64,000 nucleotides of DNA. Source: Tidjanibacter massiliensis (lineage in GTDB: Bacteria > Bacteroidota > Bacteroidia > Bacteroidales > Rikenellaceae). The position numbers and the translations under genes are program-made. Shown in pieces: positions 10,084-19,270 of this stretch. The stretch spans positions 1,984,001-2,048,000 of the forward strand of contig NZ_LT629960.1 of NCBI RefSeq assembly GCF_900104605.1. Direction: 5' to 3'. Under the pieces are notes generated by a model that saw nothing but the letters and a program-made list of their open reading frames with translations, searched no databases and had not been told where the DNA came from. Position 1 is the stretch's first letter. Each line of letters opens with the position of its first letter.

Positions 10084-11808
10084 TTACGGTTGTTGTCGCG
10101 TCAGGACGACGTGCCGGTGGTACTCTATCGGGACTGGAACGGCGATGCCGCCCATCGTGAGGGTTTCGTAGTAGATGTAACTCGCTTCGCCCGTTTCGCC
10201 CCATAGCTGTTCGGAGTCGGGAAAGAGTTCCGGAGTGGCCGTGAGAAGGTCGGGCAGCAGGAGGCGTTCGAGTCCCGATGCGTCCCGTTCTACCGATACC
10301 GGAAGAAAGGTTTCCGGCTCCGTCCATGCCTCGACGATTCCTGACGGGAATACGAGATGCGGGGCCGAATAGTAGGGCTTGTCTCCCTTTCGGAAAGCGG
10401 CTCCGAAGGAGACTCCCGCCGTACCGTTGCGCAGTATGAGGTGGATGGTGGCCGTCGCCCCGCCGAACCCCTGTACGCCGCTGCCGGCGATGCCCGTGAC
10501 GGCATACCCGCCGTTTTCGCGGGCAATGGTCGCCGTCCCGGAAAATTCGGAGGTATTCGTCCAGTCTTCCGTAGTGGCGGAGAGCGAATGCCACTGCCAT
10601 GTGCCGGAGAGGTCGGTGATGGGGGTACCCTGCTGCGATACGGCCACGGTTGCCTCGCTTCCCTCCGCCGAGCGTACCGTGACGGTTCCGCTCCGTACGC
10701 CGCTGCCGCTCCATGGTGCGGCGGTCACCTCCAGTGCCGTTCCGGTCACGGCGGCCGAGAGCCATGCGGTGCTTCCGGTGTCGGTTGCGGCCGTCAGTTC
10801 CGTTCCTCCGGCGGTGATTCCGCAGGTGCGGCGGCCGCCCTCCGGCCCGAATGAAAGTTGTGCCGGTTCGACAGCGATACCGGTATCGCCGGCCGCCTGC
10901 TGCGTAACCTCCAGTACCGCGAAGGCCCCTTCCGCATTGGTGACCGTGACCTCTCCGCGGCGTTCACCGCCGTCATTGACGGTTGCCGTCACAAGGAGTT
11001 GTTTCTCCACTATCTCCGCCGAGAGCCATTCGGCCTGGTCGGACGTCACCAAAGCGGCGGGAACACTTCCTTGTGTTACGACGGAGACGGTTTTGGTCAG
11101 CTCGTCGCCCGAGGAGGCGAAAGTCAGCGAAGCGGGTTCGAGGGTGATTCCGTAAGCGGCGGGAATTCCGGCCTGCCGGATGGTCAGCACGGCTTCACCG
11201 CCTTCGGCATTCGTGACCGTTGCTGCTCCTTCCCGTGCCTCGGCGGAGGAGTTGGGCGCGGCCGTTACGATGAGCCGCTGTTTTTCGATGCGCACCTCGT
11301 ACCACGTATCCCCGGCGGCCCGTTCTGCCCGGAAGCCGCTGCCGGCGGAGATGATTTCCGCCTCTCCCGTCAGGGTACCGTAGGCGGGAAGTTCGAGGCT
11401 GTCCGGCGACAGTACGACGGCATAGTCCGTCCCTTCCCCCTCGCTACCCTGCGTGACGACGACGGTACGGGAAGCCGCCCGGTCGGCACTTACCGTGAGG
11501 GTCGCCCGGCGTTCGCCGTCGGAAACATTCCGGCTTGCGGCCGATACCGTGATACATGTTTCTTCCTGTGCCGTTTCCAGCCAGTCGGTCTCCTGGCCGG
11601 AGTAGCTCACCGAAAAACTGAAAGACGGAGCATCCGTTTCGACGTCTATCCGTTTGGATATGCCGGTTTCATCGAATGCGAACGACAGGACGGCAGGGGC
11701 AACTTCGAGCGTATGGGTGACGAGTCGGGGTTCCCGGTTTTTGCATCCGGCGGCGAGCAGAAGCACTGCCAAAAGGCAAAGAAGACGTATCGGACGGTTT
11801 GTGCGCAT
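10084..11808 (-). CDS. Four-BACON-module surface lipoprotein
   Basis: A 574-residue lipoprotein (lipobox LAAGC, Cys22). Four BACON-like modules occupy about residues 34-119, 130-212, 219-303 and 310-392. Modules 2-4 are very alike: each opens with an EPASLTF-type strand, has an EWLS or AWLS centre, and ends with TVTNAEG...VTQQ or TVRSAEG...VSQQ, indicating recent internal duplication. The C-terminal domain (about 398-574) begins LSGTWQWHS, a beginning often seen in lipocalin-like lipoprotein domains; that resemblance is weak. The gene converges on the BACON gene at 8205-9749, so three lipoproteins of this architecture are grouped here. Confidence 0.8.
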   Translation of the reverse strand: MRTNRPIRLLCLLAVLLLAAGCKNREPRLVTHTLEVAPAVLSFAFDETGISKRIDVETDAPSFSFSVSYSGQETDWLETAQEETCITVSAASRNVSDGERRATLTVSADRAASRTVVVTQGSEGEGTDYAVVLSPDSLELPAYGTLTGEAEIISAGSGFRAERAAGDTWYEVRIEKQRLIVTAAPNSSAEAREGAATVTNAEGGEAVLTIRQAGIPAAYGITLEPASLTFASSGDELTKTVSVVTQGSVPAALVTSDQAEWLSAEIVEKQLLVTATVNDGGERRGEVTVTNAEGAFAVLEVTQQAAGDTGIAVEPAQLSFGPEGGRRTCGITAGGTELTAATDTGSTAWLSAAVTGTALEVTAAPWSGSGVRSGTVTVRSAEGSEATVAVSQQGTPITDLSGTWQWHSLSATTEDWTNTSEFSGTATIARENGGYAVTGIAGSGVQGFGGATATIHLILRNGTAGVSFGAAFRKGDKPYYSAPHLVFPSGIVEAWTEPETFLPVSVERDASGLERLLLPDLLTATPELFPDSEQLWGETGEASYIYYETLTMGGIAVPVPIEYHRHVVLTRQQP

Positions 11809-12012
11809 GGTATGGAGAAGGGTTATGATTTGCAGTTTGCATTTGTCGGGCAGGTTCCGCTTCCCGGTTACAAAAAGAACGATTCATCCTATGGACGGAT
11901 GTTCCGGCCACCGGTCCATTCGCCTCTTTTGTCCTGTCGGATGCGGGCGGCAGCGGCTTGCGGTGGACAACCCTTTTCCTTCTGGAGATGGGAGCGTGTC
12001 GCCGCCTGTTTC

Positions 12013-12033
12013 GGCTCCTCGTCCGGAGGAGCC
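12013..12033 (-). terminator. Small hairpin after the efflux operon
   Basis: GGCTCCTC and GAGGAGCC form an 8-bp stem with a 5-nt loop immediately after the stop codon of the outer membrane factor gene. No U tract follows on the minus strand, so terminator function is uncertain. Confidence 0.3.
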
Positions 12034-12035
12034 GG

Positions 12036-13505
12036 TTATCGCGGTTCGGAGACTTCGGGGCGGGTACCCTGCTCTTCCCTCTGTTCCTCCGGCTCTTCCG
12101 TCGGCGGAGGCGTCGTGTCCCATCCGCCGCCCAGTGCCTTGTAGAGTTGTACGAGCGCGATGTATTCATCCCGGATGGCATTGCTGAGTCCTATCTGTGC
12201 ATCGAAATACTGGCGCTGTGCGTCCAGCACGTCGAGGTAGTTGATGACGCCGTTGATGTATTGCAGCCGGGCGAGCTCCACGTATTTGCGCGAGGCCTGT
12301 TCGAGATTCCGTTTCAGGACGCACGCTTCGCGGGCGCTGTTGTAGCCCACGATGGCGTCGTTCACCTCCTGAAAGACCGTGAGTACCTTCTTTTCGTACC
12401 GTGCGCACTCCTGTTCGTAGGCGTGCTGCTGGGCCCGGTATTTGGCGCGTTTGGCGTTGAATGAGAAGATGGGAGTGGTCAGCGTCCCACTCAGCAGACC
12501 GTAGGGGGACTGAAGGATGCTCTGTATGGCGTCGCCTTCGAGTCCGTAGGCTCCCGTGAGGCGTATCCGCGGGAAGCGGTCGGTGTAGGCCATGCCTACC
12601 GCGGCGTTGGCCGCTATGAGCGCCTGTTCCGCAGCCCGGACATCCGGGCGCCGGAGCAGTAGTTCGGAAGGCAGTCCCACCGGCAGCTCCTGCGGTAGTT
12701 TCATGGCGTTGTCGAGCGACGAACGTTCCACGGGCCCCGGATACCTGCCTGCCAGCAGTGCGATTTCATTCTCTTTGGCGGCCACTTTCCGTTCCAGCTC
12801 CGGTACGAGGGTGGCGGTACTCGCAAGTTCTACCTGCGACTGCTGGTAAGAGGTTTCGGAGGTCAGGCCCCCCTCGAAACGTATCTTGGCCTGCCGTACC
12901 CCCTCCTGCCGGGTGGCGAGCGTCCGGCGGACAATGGCCAGTTCGTTGTCCAGAGCGGCCAGTTCGTAGTATGCCTGTGCCACTTCCGCAATCAGCGTCA
13001 TTTGCAGTGCCCGCTGCGCCTCCACCGATTCGAGGTATTCCGCCACTCCCTTGCGGCGTGCCCAGCGGAGATTGCCCCAGAGGTCGAGCTCCCAGCCCAG
13101 CGTGAGTTTGGCTCCGAATTCGGGGCTGACGTCGGGATTGTTGCCTCCGTAATTCTCCCACTCCCGTTCGCCGTAGGCCGTCCCTCCTATCTGCGGAAGC
13201 ATGGCGGCGTTGTCTATCCGGCGCAGTTGGGCAAGTTCCTGTACCCTTTCGGCCGCGATGCGCATATCCTTGTTGTTGGCGAGCGTGGCGGATATGAGAT
13301 TCCGGAGAGTGGTATCGGAATATACTTCCCACCACCGCATGTCGGCGAACAGCAGCGAATCGTTGTCGGGGGCCGAGTCGGAGAGGCGGTCAGGAAGGTT
13401 GAGCTCGGGACTCTGGTATTTTCTGCCGAGTACGCACGACCCCATTGCCGCCGCTACGGCGACGAGCAGCAAGGCCCGGAGGATGTGTTTTACGGTCTGC
13501 TTCAT
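12036..13505 (-). CDS. Outer membrane efflux lipoprotein, TolC/OprM (NodT) family
   Basis: A 489-residue outer membrane channel of a tripartite efflux pump. A lipoprotein signal (lipobox MGSC, Cys24) is followed by YQSPELNLP and WWEVYSDTTLRNLI, the usual opening of OprM-like proteins, and by two long alpha-helical repeat halves (ALDNELAIVRRTL..., and FQEVNDAIVGYNSA near residue 385). The extended acidic C-terminal tail (TEEPEEQREEQ) is not conserved in the family. Its start overlaps the stop codon of the RND pump gene by 4 nt, showing translational coupling. Confidence 0.92.
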   Translation of the reverse strand: MKQTVKHILRALLLVAVAAAMGSCVLGRKYQSPELNLPDRLSDSAPDNDSLLFADMRWWEVYSDTTLRNLISATLANNKDMRIAAERVQELAQLRRIDNAAMLPQIGGTAYGEREWENYGGNNPDVSPEFGAKLTLGWELDLWGNLRWARRKGVAEYLESVEAQRALQMTLIAEVAQAYYELAALDNELAIVRRTLATRQEGVRQAKIRFEGGLTSETSYQQSQVELASTATLVPELERKVAAKENEIALLAGRYPGPVERSSLDNAMKLPQELPVGLPSELLLRRPDVRAAEQALIAANAAVGMAYTDRFPRIRLTGAYGLEGDAIQSILQSPYGLLSGTLTTPIFSFNAKRAKYRAQQHAYEQECARYEKKVLTVFQEVNDAIVGYNSAREACVLKRNLEQASRKYVELARLQYINGVINYLDVLDAQRQYFDAQIGLSNAIRDEYIALVQLYKALGGGWDTTPPPTEEPEEQREEQGTRPEVSEPR

Positions 13506-16500
13506 GCCCTCTTCTTTTTAAGCCTGTCGGTGAACTTGTGTATCATGACGAAGAAGAACGGTACCAGAACGATACCCACGATGATGGCGACTATCATCCC
13601 GAAGAAAACACCCGTGCCGATGTCCTGCCGGCTCGAAGAACCGGGGCCGCTCGCAAGCACGAGGGGTACCATGCCGAGGATGAAGGCCAGCGAGGTCATG
13701 AGGATGGGGCGGAAACGGAGCCTTGCGGCGTGTATGGCCGCCGTGGTGACGTTCACGCCGCGCTTGACTTCGGCCTGGGCGAATTCCACGATGAGGATGG
13801 CGTTCTTGGCCACGAGGCCCATGAGCATCACCAGGCCAATCTGGAAGTAGGCGTTGTTCTCCAGGCCGCATATCCATACCCCCAGATAGGCGCCGAGGAC
13901 GGCTACCGGCAGCGAAAGCATGATGGCTATCGGTATCGACCAGCTTTCGTACTGTGCGGCGAGAAAGAGGAATACGAAGACGAACACCAGTCCGAGGATG
14001 TAACCCGTCTGACCGCCCGCCTTCTTCTCCTGATAGGAGAGCCCGCTCCAGTCGATGCCGATGTTTTCCGGCAGCTTCTCCCGTGCGATTTCCTCTATCA
14101 CCTCCATGGCCTGTCCGGAGCTCTGTCCCTGTGCCGCTTCGCCGGTAATGGTGGCCGAGTTGAACATGTTGAACCGCTTGATTACCCCCGGCCCCGTGGT
14201 GTAGTAGGCCGTGCCGAGGGCGGTGAGCGGTATCATCACTCCTCCCGTGCCGCGCACGTAGAACATGTTGATATCGTCCTTGTGCGCCCTGTAAGTCCCT
14301 TCGGCCTGTATGTAAACGCGGTAGATACGGTTGAACATGTTGAAGTCATTGACGTACACCGACCCGGTAAAGGTCTTCATGGTGGAGAAGACGTCGGCCA
14401 GCGGGACGCCCGACAGTTTGACCTGGTCGCGGTCCACGTCGAAGTAGAGTTGTGGGATTTCGGGCTGCAGCGAGGAGGATACCTCGTTCAGCCTGCGGTC
14501 GCGGGCCGCATAGTAGATGAGGGTGTCCGACGCCTGCCGCAGGTTGTCGAGCGTGGCTTCGCCCCTTGCTTCCAGTACCATTTCAAAACCGCCCGACGTA
14601 CCGAGCCCCGGGATGACGGGAGGGGTACGGAGCACCACCTTGGCCTCCGGATAGCGCGACAGTTCGCTGCGTACCTCGTCCATGATTTTGTCCAGTTTCC
14701 CTTTCTTGCGCTCTTTCCACGGTTTCAGAATGACCGTCAGCTCGCTGCGCGACTGGCTCGTTCCCACTCTGGAACTCGACCCCGCGACGCTCTGCACGTA
14801 TTCGACGTCGGGACGGGCCATGAGGTAGGCGATGGCGCGGTCGGTCACTTCGCGTGTCCGCTGCAGCGTGGCTCCTTCGGGCAGTTCGAGCTCCACGGTG
14901 AAATAGCCCTGGTCCTCTTCGGGGAGGAAGCTGCCCGGCACGGCGTAGTTCAGCAGCCAGATGCCTATCACGATGATACCCAGCCCCGCGAATACACGTT
15001 TGGGTACGGTCAGACTCTTTTTAATCATCTTCTCGTAAGTCCGGTTTCCACGGGCGAGGAAGATGTTGATGTATCGGAAGACGATATTCTTTTTACGGCC
15101 GTTATCCGGCTTGAGCAGCCGGGCGCACATGGCCGGACTCAACGTGAGGGCCACGACGGTGGAGATGAGTACCGACGCTACGATGGTGACGGTGAACTGG
15201 CGGTAGAGCATGCCGGTGATGCCCGAAAGGAAACTCACGGGGACGAATACCGCGCAGAGTACGAGCGAGGTGGTAATCAGCGCTCCGCTGATGCCGTGCA
15301 TGGCCTCTTTCGTCGCTTCGTAGGCTCCGATTTTCTTCTCCTCCATGATGCGTGTGACGTTCTCCACCACTACGATGGCGTCGTCCACCACGATACCGAT
15401 GGCGAGGATGAGGCCCAGCAAGGTGAGCATGTTGAGCGAGAAGCCGAATATCAGCATCACGCCGAAGGTACCTATCAGCGAGATGGGGACGGCGATGATG
15501 GGGATGAGCGTTGCCCGCCAGCTCTGCAGCGAGAGGAAGACGATGAGGATGACGAGGAAGAGCGCTTCGAAAAGTGCCTTGTAGACCTCGTGGATGGATT
15601 CGGAAATGTAGGTGGTGATGTCGAACGGGATGAGGTACGAGATGCCCTCCGGGAAGGAGGCGCTTATCTCTGTCATCGACTCCCGGACGAGCTTGGAGAC
15701 TTCCATCGCATTCGCACCGGGCAGCAGACGGATATTCATCACGGCCGCATTGCCGCCGTTCAGCCCGCTCTCGGTGTTGTAGCTCTGTGCTTCGAGCGAT
15801 ACGCGGGCCACGTCCTTGAGGCGGATTATCGAACCGTTCGGGTTGGCGCGTACGACGATGTTCTCGAACTCCTCCACGGAAGAGAGCCTGCCCTGCGTGG
15901 AGATGGGGATGGAAATATCCACGCCTTCGATGGGCTGCTGGCCGAGCACGCCGGCGGCCGATTCGCGGTTCTGGTCCTTCAGTGCGCTCTGCAGGTCCTG
16001 AACGGTTACACCGAAACTGGCCAGCTTGTCGGGCTGTACCCAAATCTGCATGGCGTAGTAGCGGCTGCCCACGTTCGATACGCCGCCCACGCCCGGTATT
16101 CTTCGCAGGATGTCCACCACGTTGAGCGTTGCGAAGTTGCTCAGGTATATTTCGTCGAATTTGTCGTCCGAAGAGAGCAGGCAGACGGTCATGAGTTGGT
16201 TGGAGGCCTGTTTCTCGACGCTGATGCCGTTCTGCACCACTTCGGCGGGGAGGCGGGCCTCCGCCTGTTTCACGCGGTTCTGTATCTCCACGGCCGCGAG
16301 GTCGGGATTGACCGATATGTCGAACGTCACCGTGGCACTGAAACTGCCGGTATTCGTGCTGCTCGATTCCATGTAGAGCATGCCGGGCGTACCGTTGAGT
16401 TCCTGTTCGATGGGCGTCGCCACGGCCTGGCTGACGGTGAGTGCGCTGGCACCGGGATAGCTCGCGCTCACCTTGACCGTCGGCGGTGTGATTTGCGGAT

Positions 16501-16606
16501 ACTGGTCGATGGGGAGCATCGTGAGCCCGATGAAGCCCACGATGACGATGACGATGGAGATGACCGCCGAGAAAACCGGTCTGTCTATGAAGAAATCGGC
16601 TTTCAT
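13502..16606 (-). CDS. RND-family efflux pump inner membrane permease (HAE-1 type)
   Basis: A 1034-residue proton-driven drug/hydrophobe exporter, the normal length for AcrB-like pumps. Twelve transmembrane helices are expected in two halves. TM4 contains GIVVDDAIVVVEN, whose Asp408 and Asp409 are the proton-relay pair; the second half has MLMGLVAKNAILIVEFAQ with the relay Lys. The N-terminus reads FFIDRPVFSAVISIVI, as in AcrB. The gene is 3 nt downstream of the adaptor gene and overlaps the outer membrane factor gene. The HAE-1 type is indicated by the DD and K residues; the substrate range cannot be read from the sequence. Confidence 0.96.
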   Translation of the reverse strand: MKADFFIDRPVFSAVISIVIVIVGFIGLTMLPIDQYPQITPPTVKVSASYPGASALTVSQAVATPIEQELNGTPGMLYMESSSTNTGSFSATVTFDISVNPDLAAVEIQNRVKQAEARLPAEVVQNGISVEKQASNQLMTVCLLSSDDKFDEIYLSNFATLNVVDILRRIPGVGGVSNVGSRYYAMQIWVQPDKLASFGVTVQDLQSALKDQNRESAAGVLGQQPIEGVDISIPISTQGRLSSVEEFENIVVRANPNGSIIRLKDVARVSLEAQSYNTESGLNGGNAAVMNIRLLPGANAMEVSKLVRESMTEISASFPEGISYLIPFDITTYISESIHEVYKALFEALFLVILIVFLSLQSWRATLIPIIAVPISLIGTFGVMLIFGFSLNMLTLLGLILAIGIVVDDAIVVVENVTRIMEEKKIGAYEATKEAMHGISGALITTSLVLCAVFVPVSFLSGITGMLYRQFTVTIVASVLISTVVALTLSPAMCARLLKPDNGRKKNIVFRYINIFLARGNRTYEKMIKKSLTVPKRVFAGLGIIVIGIWLLNYAVPGSFLPEEDQGYFTVELELPEGATLQRTREVTDRAIAYLMARPDVEYVQSVAGSSSRVGTSQSRSELTVILKPWKERKKGKLDKIMDEVRSELSRYPEAKVVLRTPPVIPGLGTSGGFEMVLEARGEATLDNLRQASDTLIYYAARDRRLNEVSSSLQPEIPQLYFDVDRDQVKLSGVPLADVFSTMKTFTGSVYVNDFNMFNRIYRVYIQAEGTYRAHKDDINMFYVRGTGGVMIPLTALGTAYYTTGPGVIKRFNMFNSATITGEAAQGQSSGQAMEVIEEIAREKLPENIGIDWSGLSYQEKKAGGQTGYILGLVFVFVFLFLAAQYESWSIPIAIMLSLPVAVLGAYLGVWICGLENNAYFQIGLVMLMGLVAKNAILIVEFAQAEVKRGVNVTTAAIHAARLRFRPILMTSLAFILGMVPLVLASGPGSSSRQDIGTGVFFGMIVAIIVGIVLVPFFFVMIHKFTDRLKKKRA

Positions 16607-16609
16607 GGG

Positions 16610-17815
16610 CTATTCCTCCGCATTGTTGTCCATGCCCTCCGCGGCGGCTTCCCCGGCGACAGGTTCCACGATTTCGACCGTCATGCCGGGCATCAGTTTG
16701 TGATATCCCTCCACGACAATTCGTTCCCCGGGGATGAGCCCGCGCTCCACTATCATCATGTTGTCGGTTTCGGGACCGAGCTCGATGAATCGTCTTTCGG
16801 CTACATTGTCGGGTCTGATGACGTAGATGAATGCGCCGCCCTTCTCGATGATGACGGCCTTCGAGGGTACCACCACGGCTCCCTCGCGCACGTCGAGCAG
16901 CAGCTTGACCTTGGTGAACTGTCCCGGCAGCAGCACATGGTCGGGATTGGGCATCTCGGCACGTACGGAGAAAGTACCCGTCTGCGGGTCTACCTGCGGG
17001 TCGGCGAAATCCACCAGTCCTTCGTAGGGATATACGGAGTCGTCGGCCAACGTGACGGTGATGTAGGGGTTCCATCCGCGTGTCGGGTCCTGATGGCCGA
17101 GGTTTACGTTGCGTTCCTTGCTCCGGAGGTAGTCGAGGGCGGTCATGCTGAAGTCCACCCGTACGGTGTCGCTTTTGACGATGGTGGCCAGCAGCGATTT
17201 GCCGCCCGGGCCGACGAGTGTGCCGATATCCACGTTGCGTTCGCTGATGTATCCCGAAATAGGCGAGCGTACCGTCGTATAGCCGAGCGCCAGTTCCGCC
17301 TGTGCGAGGTCGGCTTCGCTCATGATTACCGCCGACACGGCGCTTTCGTACGAGGCGATGGCATTGTCCAGGTCGAGCTGGCTGGCCGCATTCTGCTCGA
17401 AGAGCGGACGGATGCGGTCCAGGTCGCGTTTGGCCTTGAGTTCGAGGGCCTTGTCTTTCTGCAACTGGGCACGTGCGCCATCCACGCGCGCCTTATAGAG
17501 TTTCGGGTCTATGACGAAGAGCACCTGGTCTTTCTTGATGTAGGTACCCTCTTCGAAAAGCATCTCTTCGAGGTATCCCTCCACGCGGGCGCGTATCTCG
17601 ACGAACTGCTGGGCCCGTATCCGGCCTACATATTCGCCGTAAATCTCCATGTCGTCCGTGGTTACGGTCTCCACTACGACGGTCGGATGGACCTCGGGCT
17701 GGGGACGTTTACGGAAAATGAAATAGAGGGCTACCGCTATTATTGCCAGTACGACGGCTCCTGCAATGGCCTGGCGTTTCGTGAGTCTGAGTCTCTTCCT
17801 TTCCTTTTTTGCCAT
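16610..17815 (-). CDS. Efflux RND transporter periplasmic adaptor subunit
   Basis: A 401-residue membrane fusion protein linking the pump to the outer membrane channel. I chose the start at 17815 (MAKKERKRLRL) because it places a basic cytoplasmic end directly before one transmembrane anchor (AIAGAVVLAIIAVALYFIF); the open frame extends 70 codons further upstream, but those residues look non-coding. A lipoyl-like half (EYVGRIRAQQFVEIRARVEG), an alpha-helical hairpin around residues 100-160, and beta-barrel and membrane-proximal domains follow. The end is acidic (GEAAAEGMDNNAEE). First gene of the three-gene operon. Confidence 0.93.
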   Translation of the reverse strand: MAKKERKRLRLTKRQAIAGAVVLAIIAVALYFIFRKRPQPEVHPTVVVETVTTDDMEIYGEYVGRIRAQQFVEIRARVEGYLEEMLFEEGTYIKKDQVLFVIDPKLYKARVDGARAQLQKDKALELKAKRDLDRIRPLFEQNAASQLDLDNAIASYESAVSAVIMSEADLAQAELALGYTTVRSPISGYISERNVDIGTLVGPGGKSLLATIVKSDTVRVDFSMTALDYLRSKERNVNLGHQDPTRGWNPYITVTLADDSVYPYEGLVDFADPQVDPQTGTFSVRAEMPNPDHVLLPGQFTKVKLLLDVREGAVVVPSKAVIIEKGGAFIYVIRPDNVAERRFIELGPETDNMMIVERGLIPGERIVVEGYHKLMPGMTVEIVEPVAGEAAAEGMDNNAEE

Positions 17816-17872
17816 GGTTGGGCGTGTTTGTTGTTGCCGGTCATCTGACGTCCGGTCGGATTTTAAAACATA

Positions 17873-17880
17873 CAAATATA
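17873..17880 (-). promoter_or_regulatory. Bacteroidetes -7 box for the RND efflux operon
   Basis: On the minus strand TATATTTG matches TAnnTTTG exactly, 57 nt upstream of the adaptor start codon. A matching -33 TTTG is not seen at the right distance. Confidence 0.5.
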
Positions 17881-18236
17881 GGGATTGGGGCGTAATTCCC
17901 CTCTTTCCCCCGCTCAAAATCTGTTTTTGCGACCGGGACTGTCCCGTTCCGGCGGGCTTCCTTTCCCGCGGACGGATATGTATCCATCTCTCTTCCAGCG
18001 GATATTGGTCAAGAGGAACGGACATCTGCCGTTCGTCGCGATTTTTTGTCGCACCGGGTTTTTCCGCCCTTTCCCGGACCGCAGAAGGGGATATGCCTTG
18101 CAGACTAATGATTATAACGTGGGTTCGGGTGCTTTATTTTGCGGGTTGGACGTTATCGGCCGGGGCACAACCTTTTTCCCGGCCGTTCAGCTGTGGCCCT
18201 TCTTTCCGAAACGGTCCGATTTCGGAAAAACTCTTC

Positions 18237-18244
18237 TATCTTTG
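18237..18244 (+). promoter_or_regulatory. Bacteroidetes -7 box for the EamA transporter gene
   Basis: TATCTTTG matches TAnnTTTG exactly, 39 nt before the chosen start codon at 18284. This supports the short version of the protein. Confidence 0.5.
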
Positions 18245-18283
18245 CCAAATCTTTTGCGGCGGGTAGATGGATTTTGCAGCGAT

Positions 18284-19213
18284 ATGGGATGCACCGACAA
18301 TTTTAAAGGGATAGTTTACGCGATACTTTCGTCTTCGACGTTCGGTTTCGCACCGTTTTTCACGCTGATGCTGATAGGGGGCGGCCTCTCCTCGTTCGAG
18401 GTGTTGTTTTACCGTTGGGGCGTCGCTTCGCTGGCACTCGGATGTTTTGGACTCGCCGTGCGGCAGAACTTTCGCATCGGGTGGCGCGACCTCGGGACGG
18501 TATGCCTGCTGGGAACGGCCCGGGCCATGACCTCCCTGAGCCTCGTGATAGCCTACCAGAACATAGCTACCGGGGTGGCTTCTTCCATCCACTTCCTCTA
18601 TCCGCTCGCCGTAGCGTGCGGCATGGCCCTTTTCTTTAGGGAGCGTATCTCGTGGCAGGTCGTCGTGGCGATACTCGTATCGCTGCTGGGTGCCGTCCTG
18701 CTTTCGGCGGGCGACCTGAATGCCGGCGGGCGACACGCTTTGGTCGGCATCGGGGCGGCCTGCCTTTCGGTGGTCTGTTACAGCACTTATATCATAGGGG
18801 TACGTAAGACCCGTGCCGCCCGGATAGATTCGGCGGCCCTGACGTTTTATGTGACCGCTTTCGGGGCGCTGCTTTTCGGCTGCTGCGGATTGCTGTTCGA
18901 CGGCGGCATACGCCTCGTCACCGGCTGGAAGATGTGGCTTTGCGTACTGGGCATCGCCCTTCCCGCCACGGCCATCTCCAACATCACCCTCGTGCAGGCC
19001 ATCAAGTATATCGGGCCGACGACCACGTCGCTTTTCGGCGCCATGGAGCCGCTGACGGCCATGGTTATCGGCATACTCGCTTTCGGAGAGCCGTTTACGT
19101 GGATGACTGCCGCAGGAATGGTGCTCGTCATAGCCGCTGTCAGTTGGGTGGTGCTCAACAACGCTTCCGGCAGCGGTGTCCGCAGGCGGGCCGGAGCTGC
19201 CGGAGACCGGTAG
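18284..19213 (+). CDS. EamA/DMT-family inner membrane transporter
   Basis: A 309-residue drug/metabolite transporter-superfamily protein with about ten hydrophobic helices arranged as two EamA repeats (about residues 8-140 and 155-295). Typical features are the start of repeat 1 (GIVYAILSSSTFGFAPFFT), an ALSLVIAYQN-like helix and, at the end of repeat 2, TTSLFGAMEPLTAMVIG, where the SLxxxEPLTA motif is characteristic. I chose MGCTDNFKG at 18284 because the promoter box lies just upstream and the extra 133 codons of the open frame read as non-membrane filler. Substrate unknown. Confidence 0.85.
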   Translation: MGCTDNFKGIVYAILSSSTFGFAPFFTLMLIGGGLSSFEVLFYRWGVASLALGCFGLAVRQNFRIGWRDLGTVCLLGTARAMTSLSLVIAYQNIATGVASSIHFLYPLAVACGMALFFRERISWQVVVAILVSLLGAVLLSAGDLNAGGRHALVGIGAACLSVVCYSTYIIGVRKTRAARIDSAALTFYVTAFGALLFGCCGLLFDGGIRLVTGWKMWLCVLGIALPATAISNITLVQAIKYIGPTTTSLFGAMEPLTAMVIGILAFGEPFTWMTAAGMVLVIAAVSWVVLNNASGSGVRRRAGAAGDR

Positions 19214-19270
19214 GGGCACTGTTTCGCTATCCGTTCGGCGGTACCGCGGTAGGACGGACGTTCGGCCTTG

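Larger units (their letters stand above)
17816..18283. other. Divergent intergenic region efflux operon / EamA transporter
   Basis: It contains the -7 boxes of both divergent transcripts (17873-17880 and 18237-18244). The open frames passing through it look like upstream extensions of the two neighbours. No separate gene, and notably no TetR- or AraC-type regulator gene, is seen. Confidence 0.55.

Noticed and set aside
13445-17848. A 1467-codon open frame on the plus strand
   Set aside because: It is antisense to the RND pump and adaptor genes, which are certain. The product is His, Asp and Glu rich without domains.
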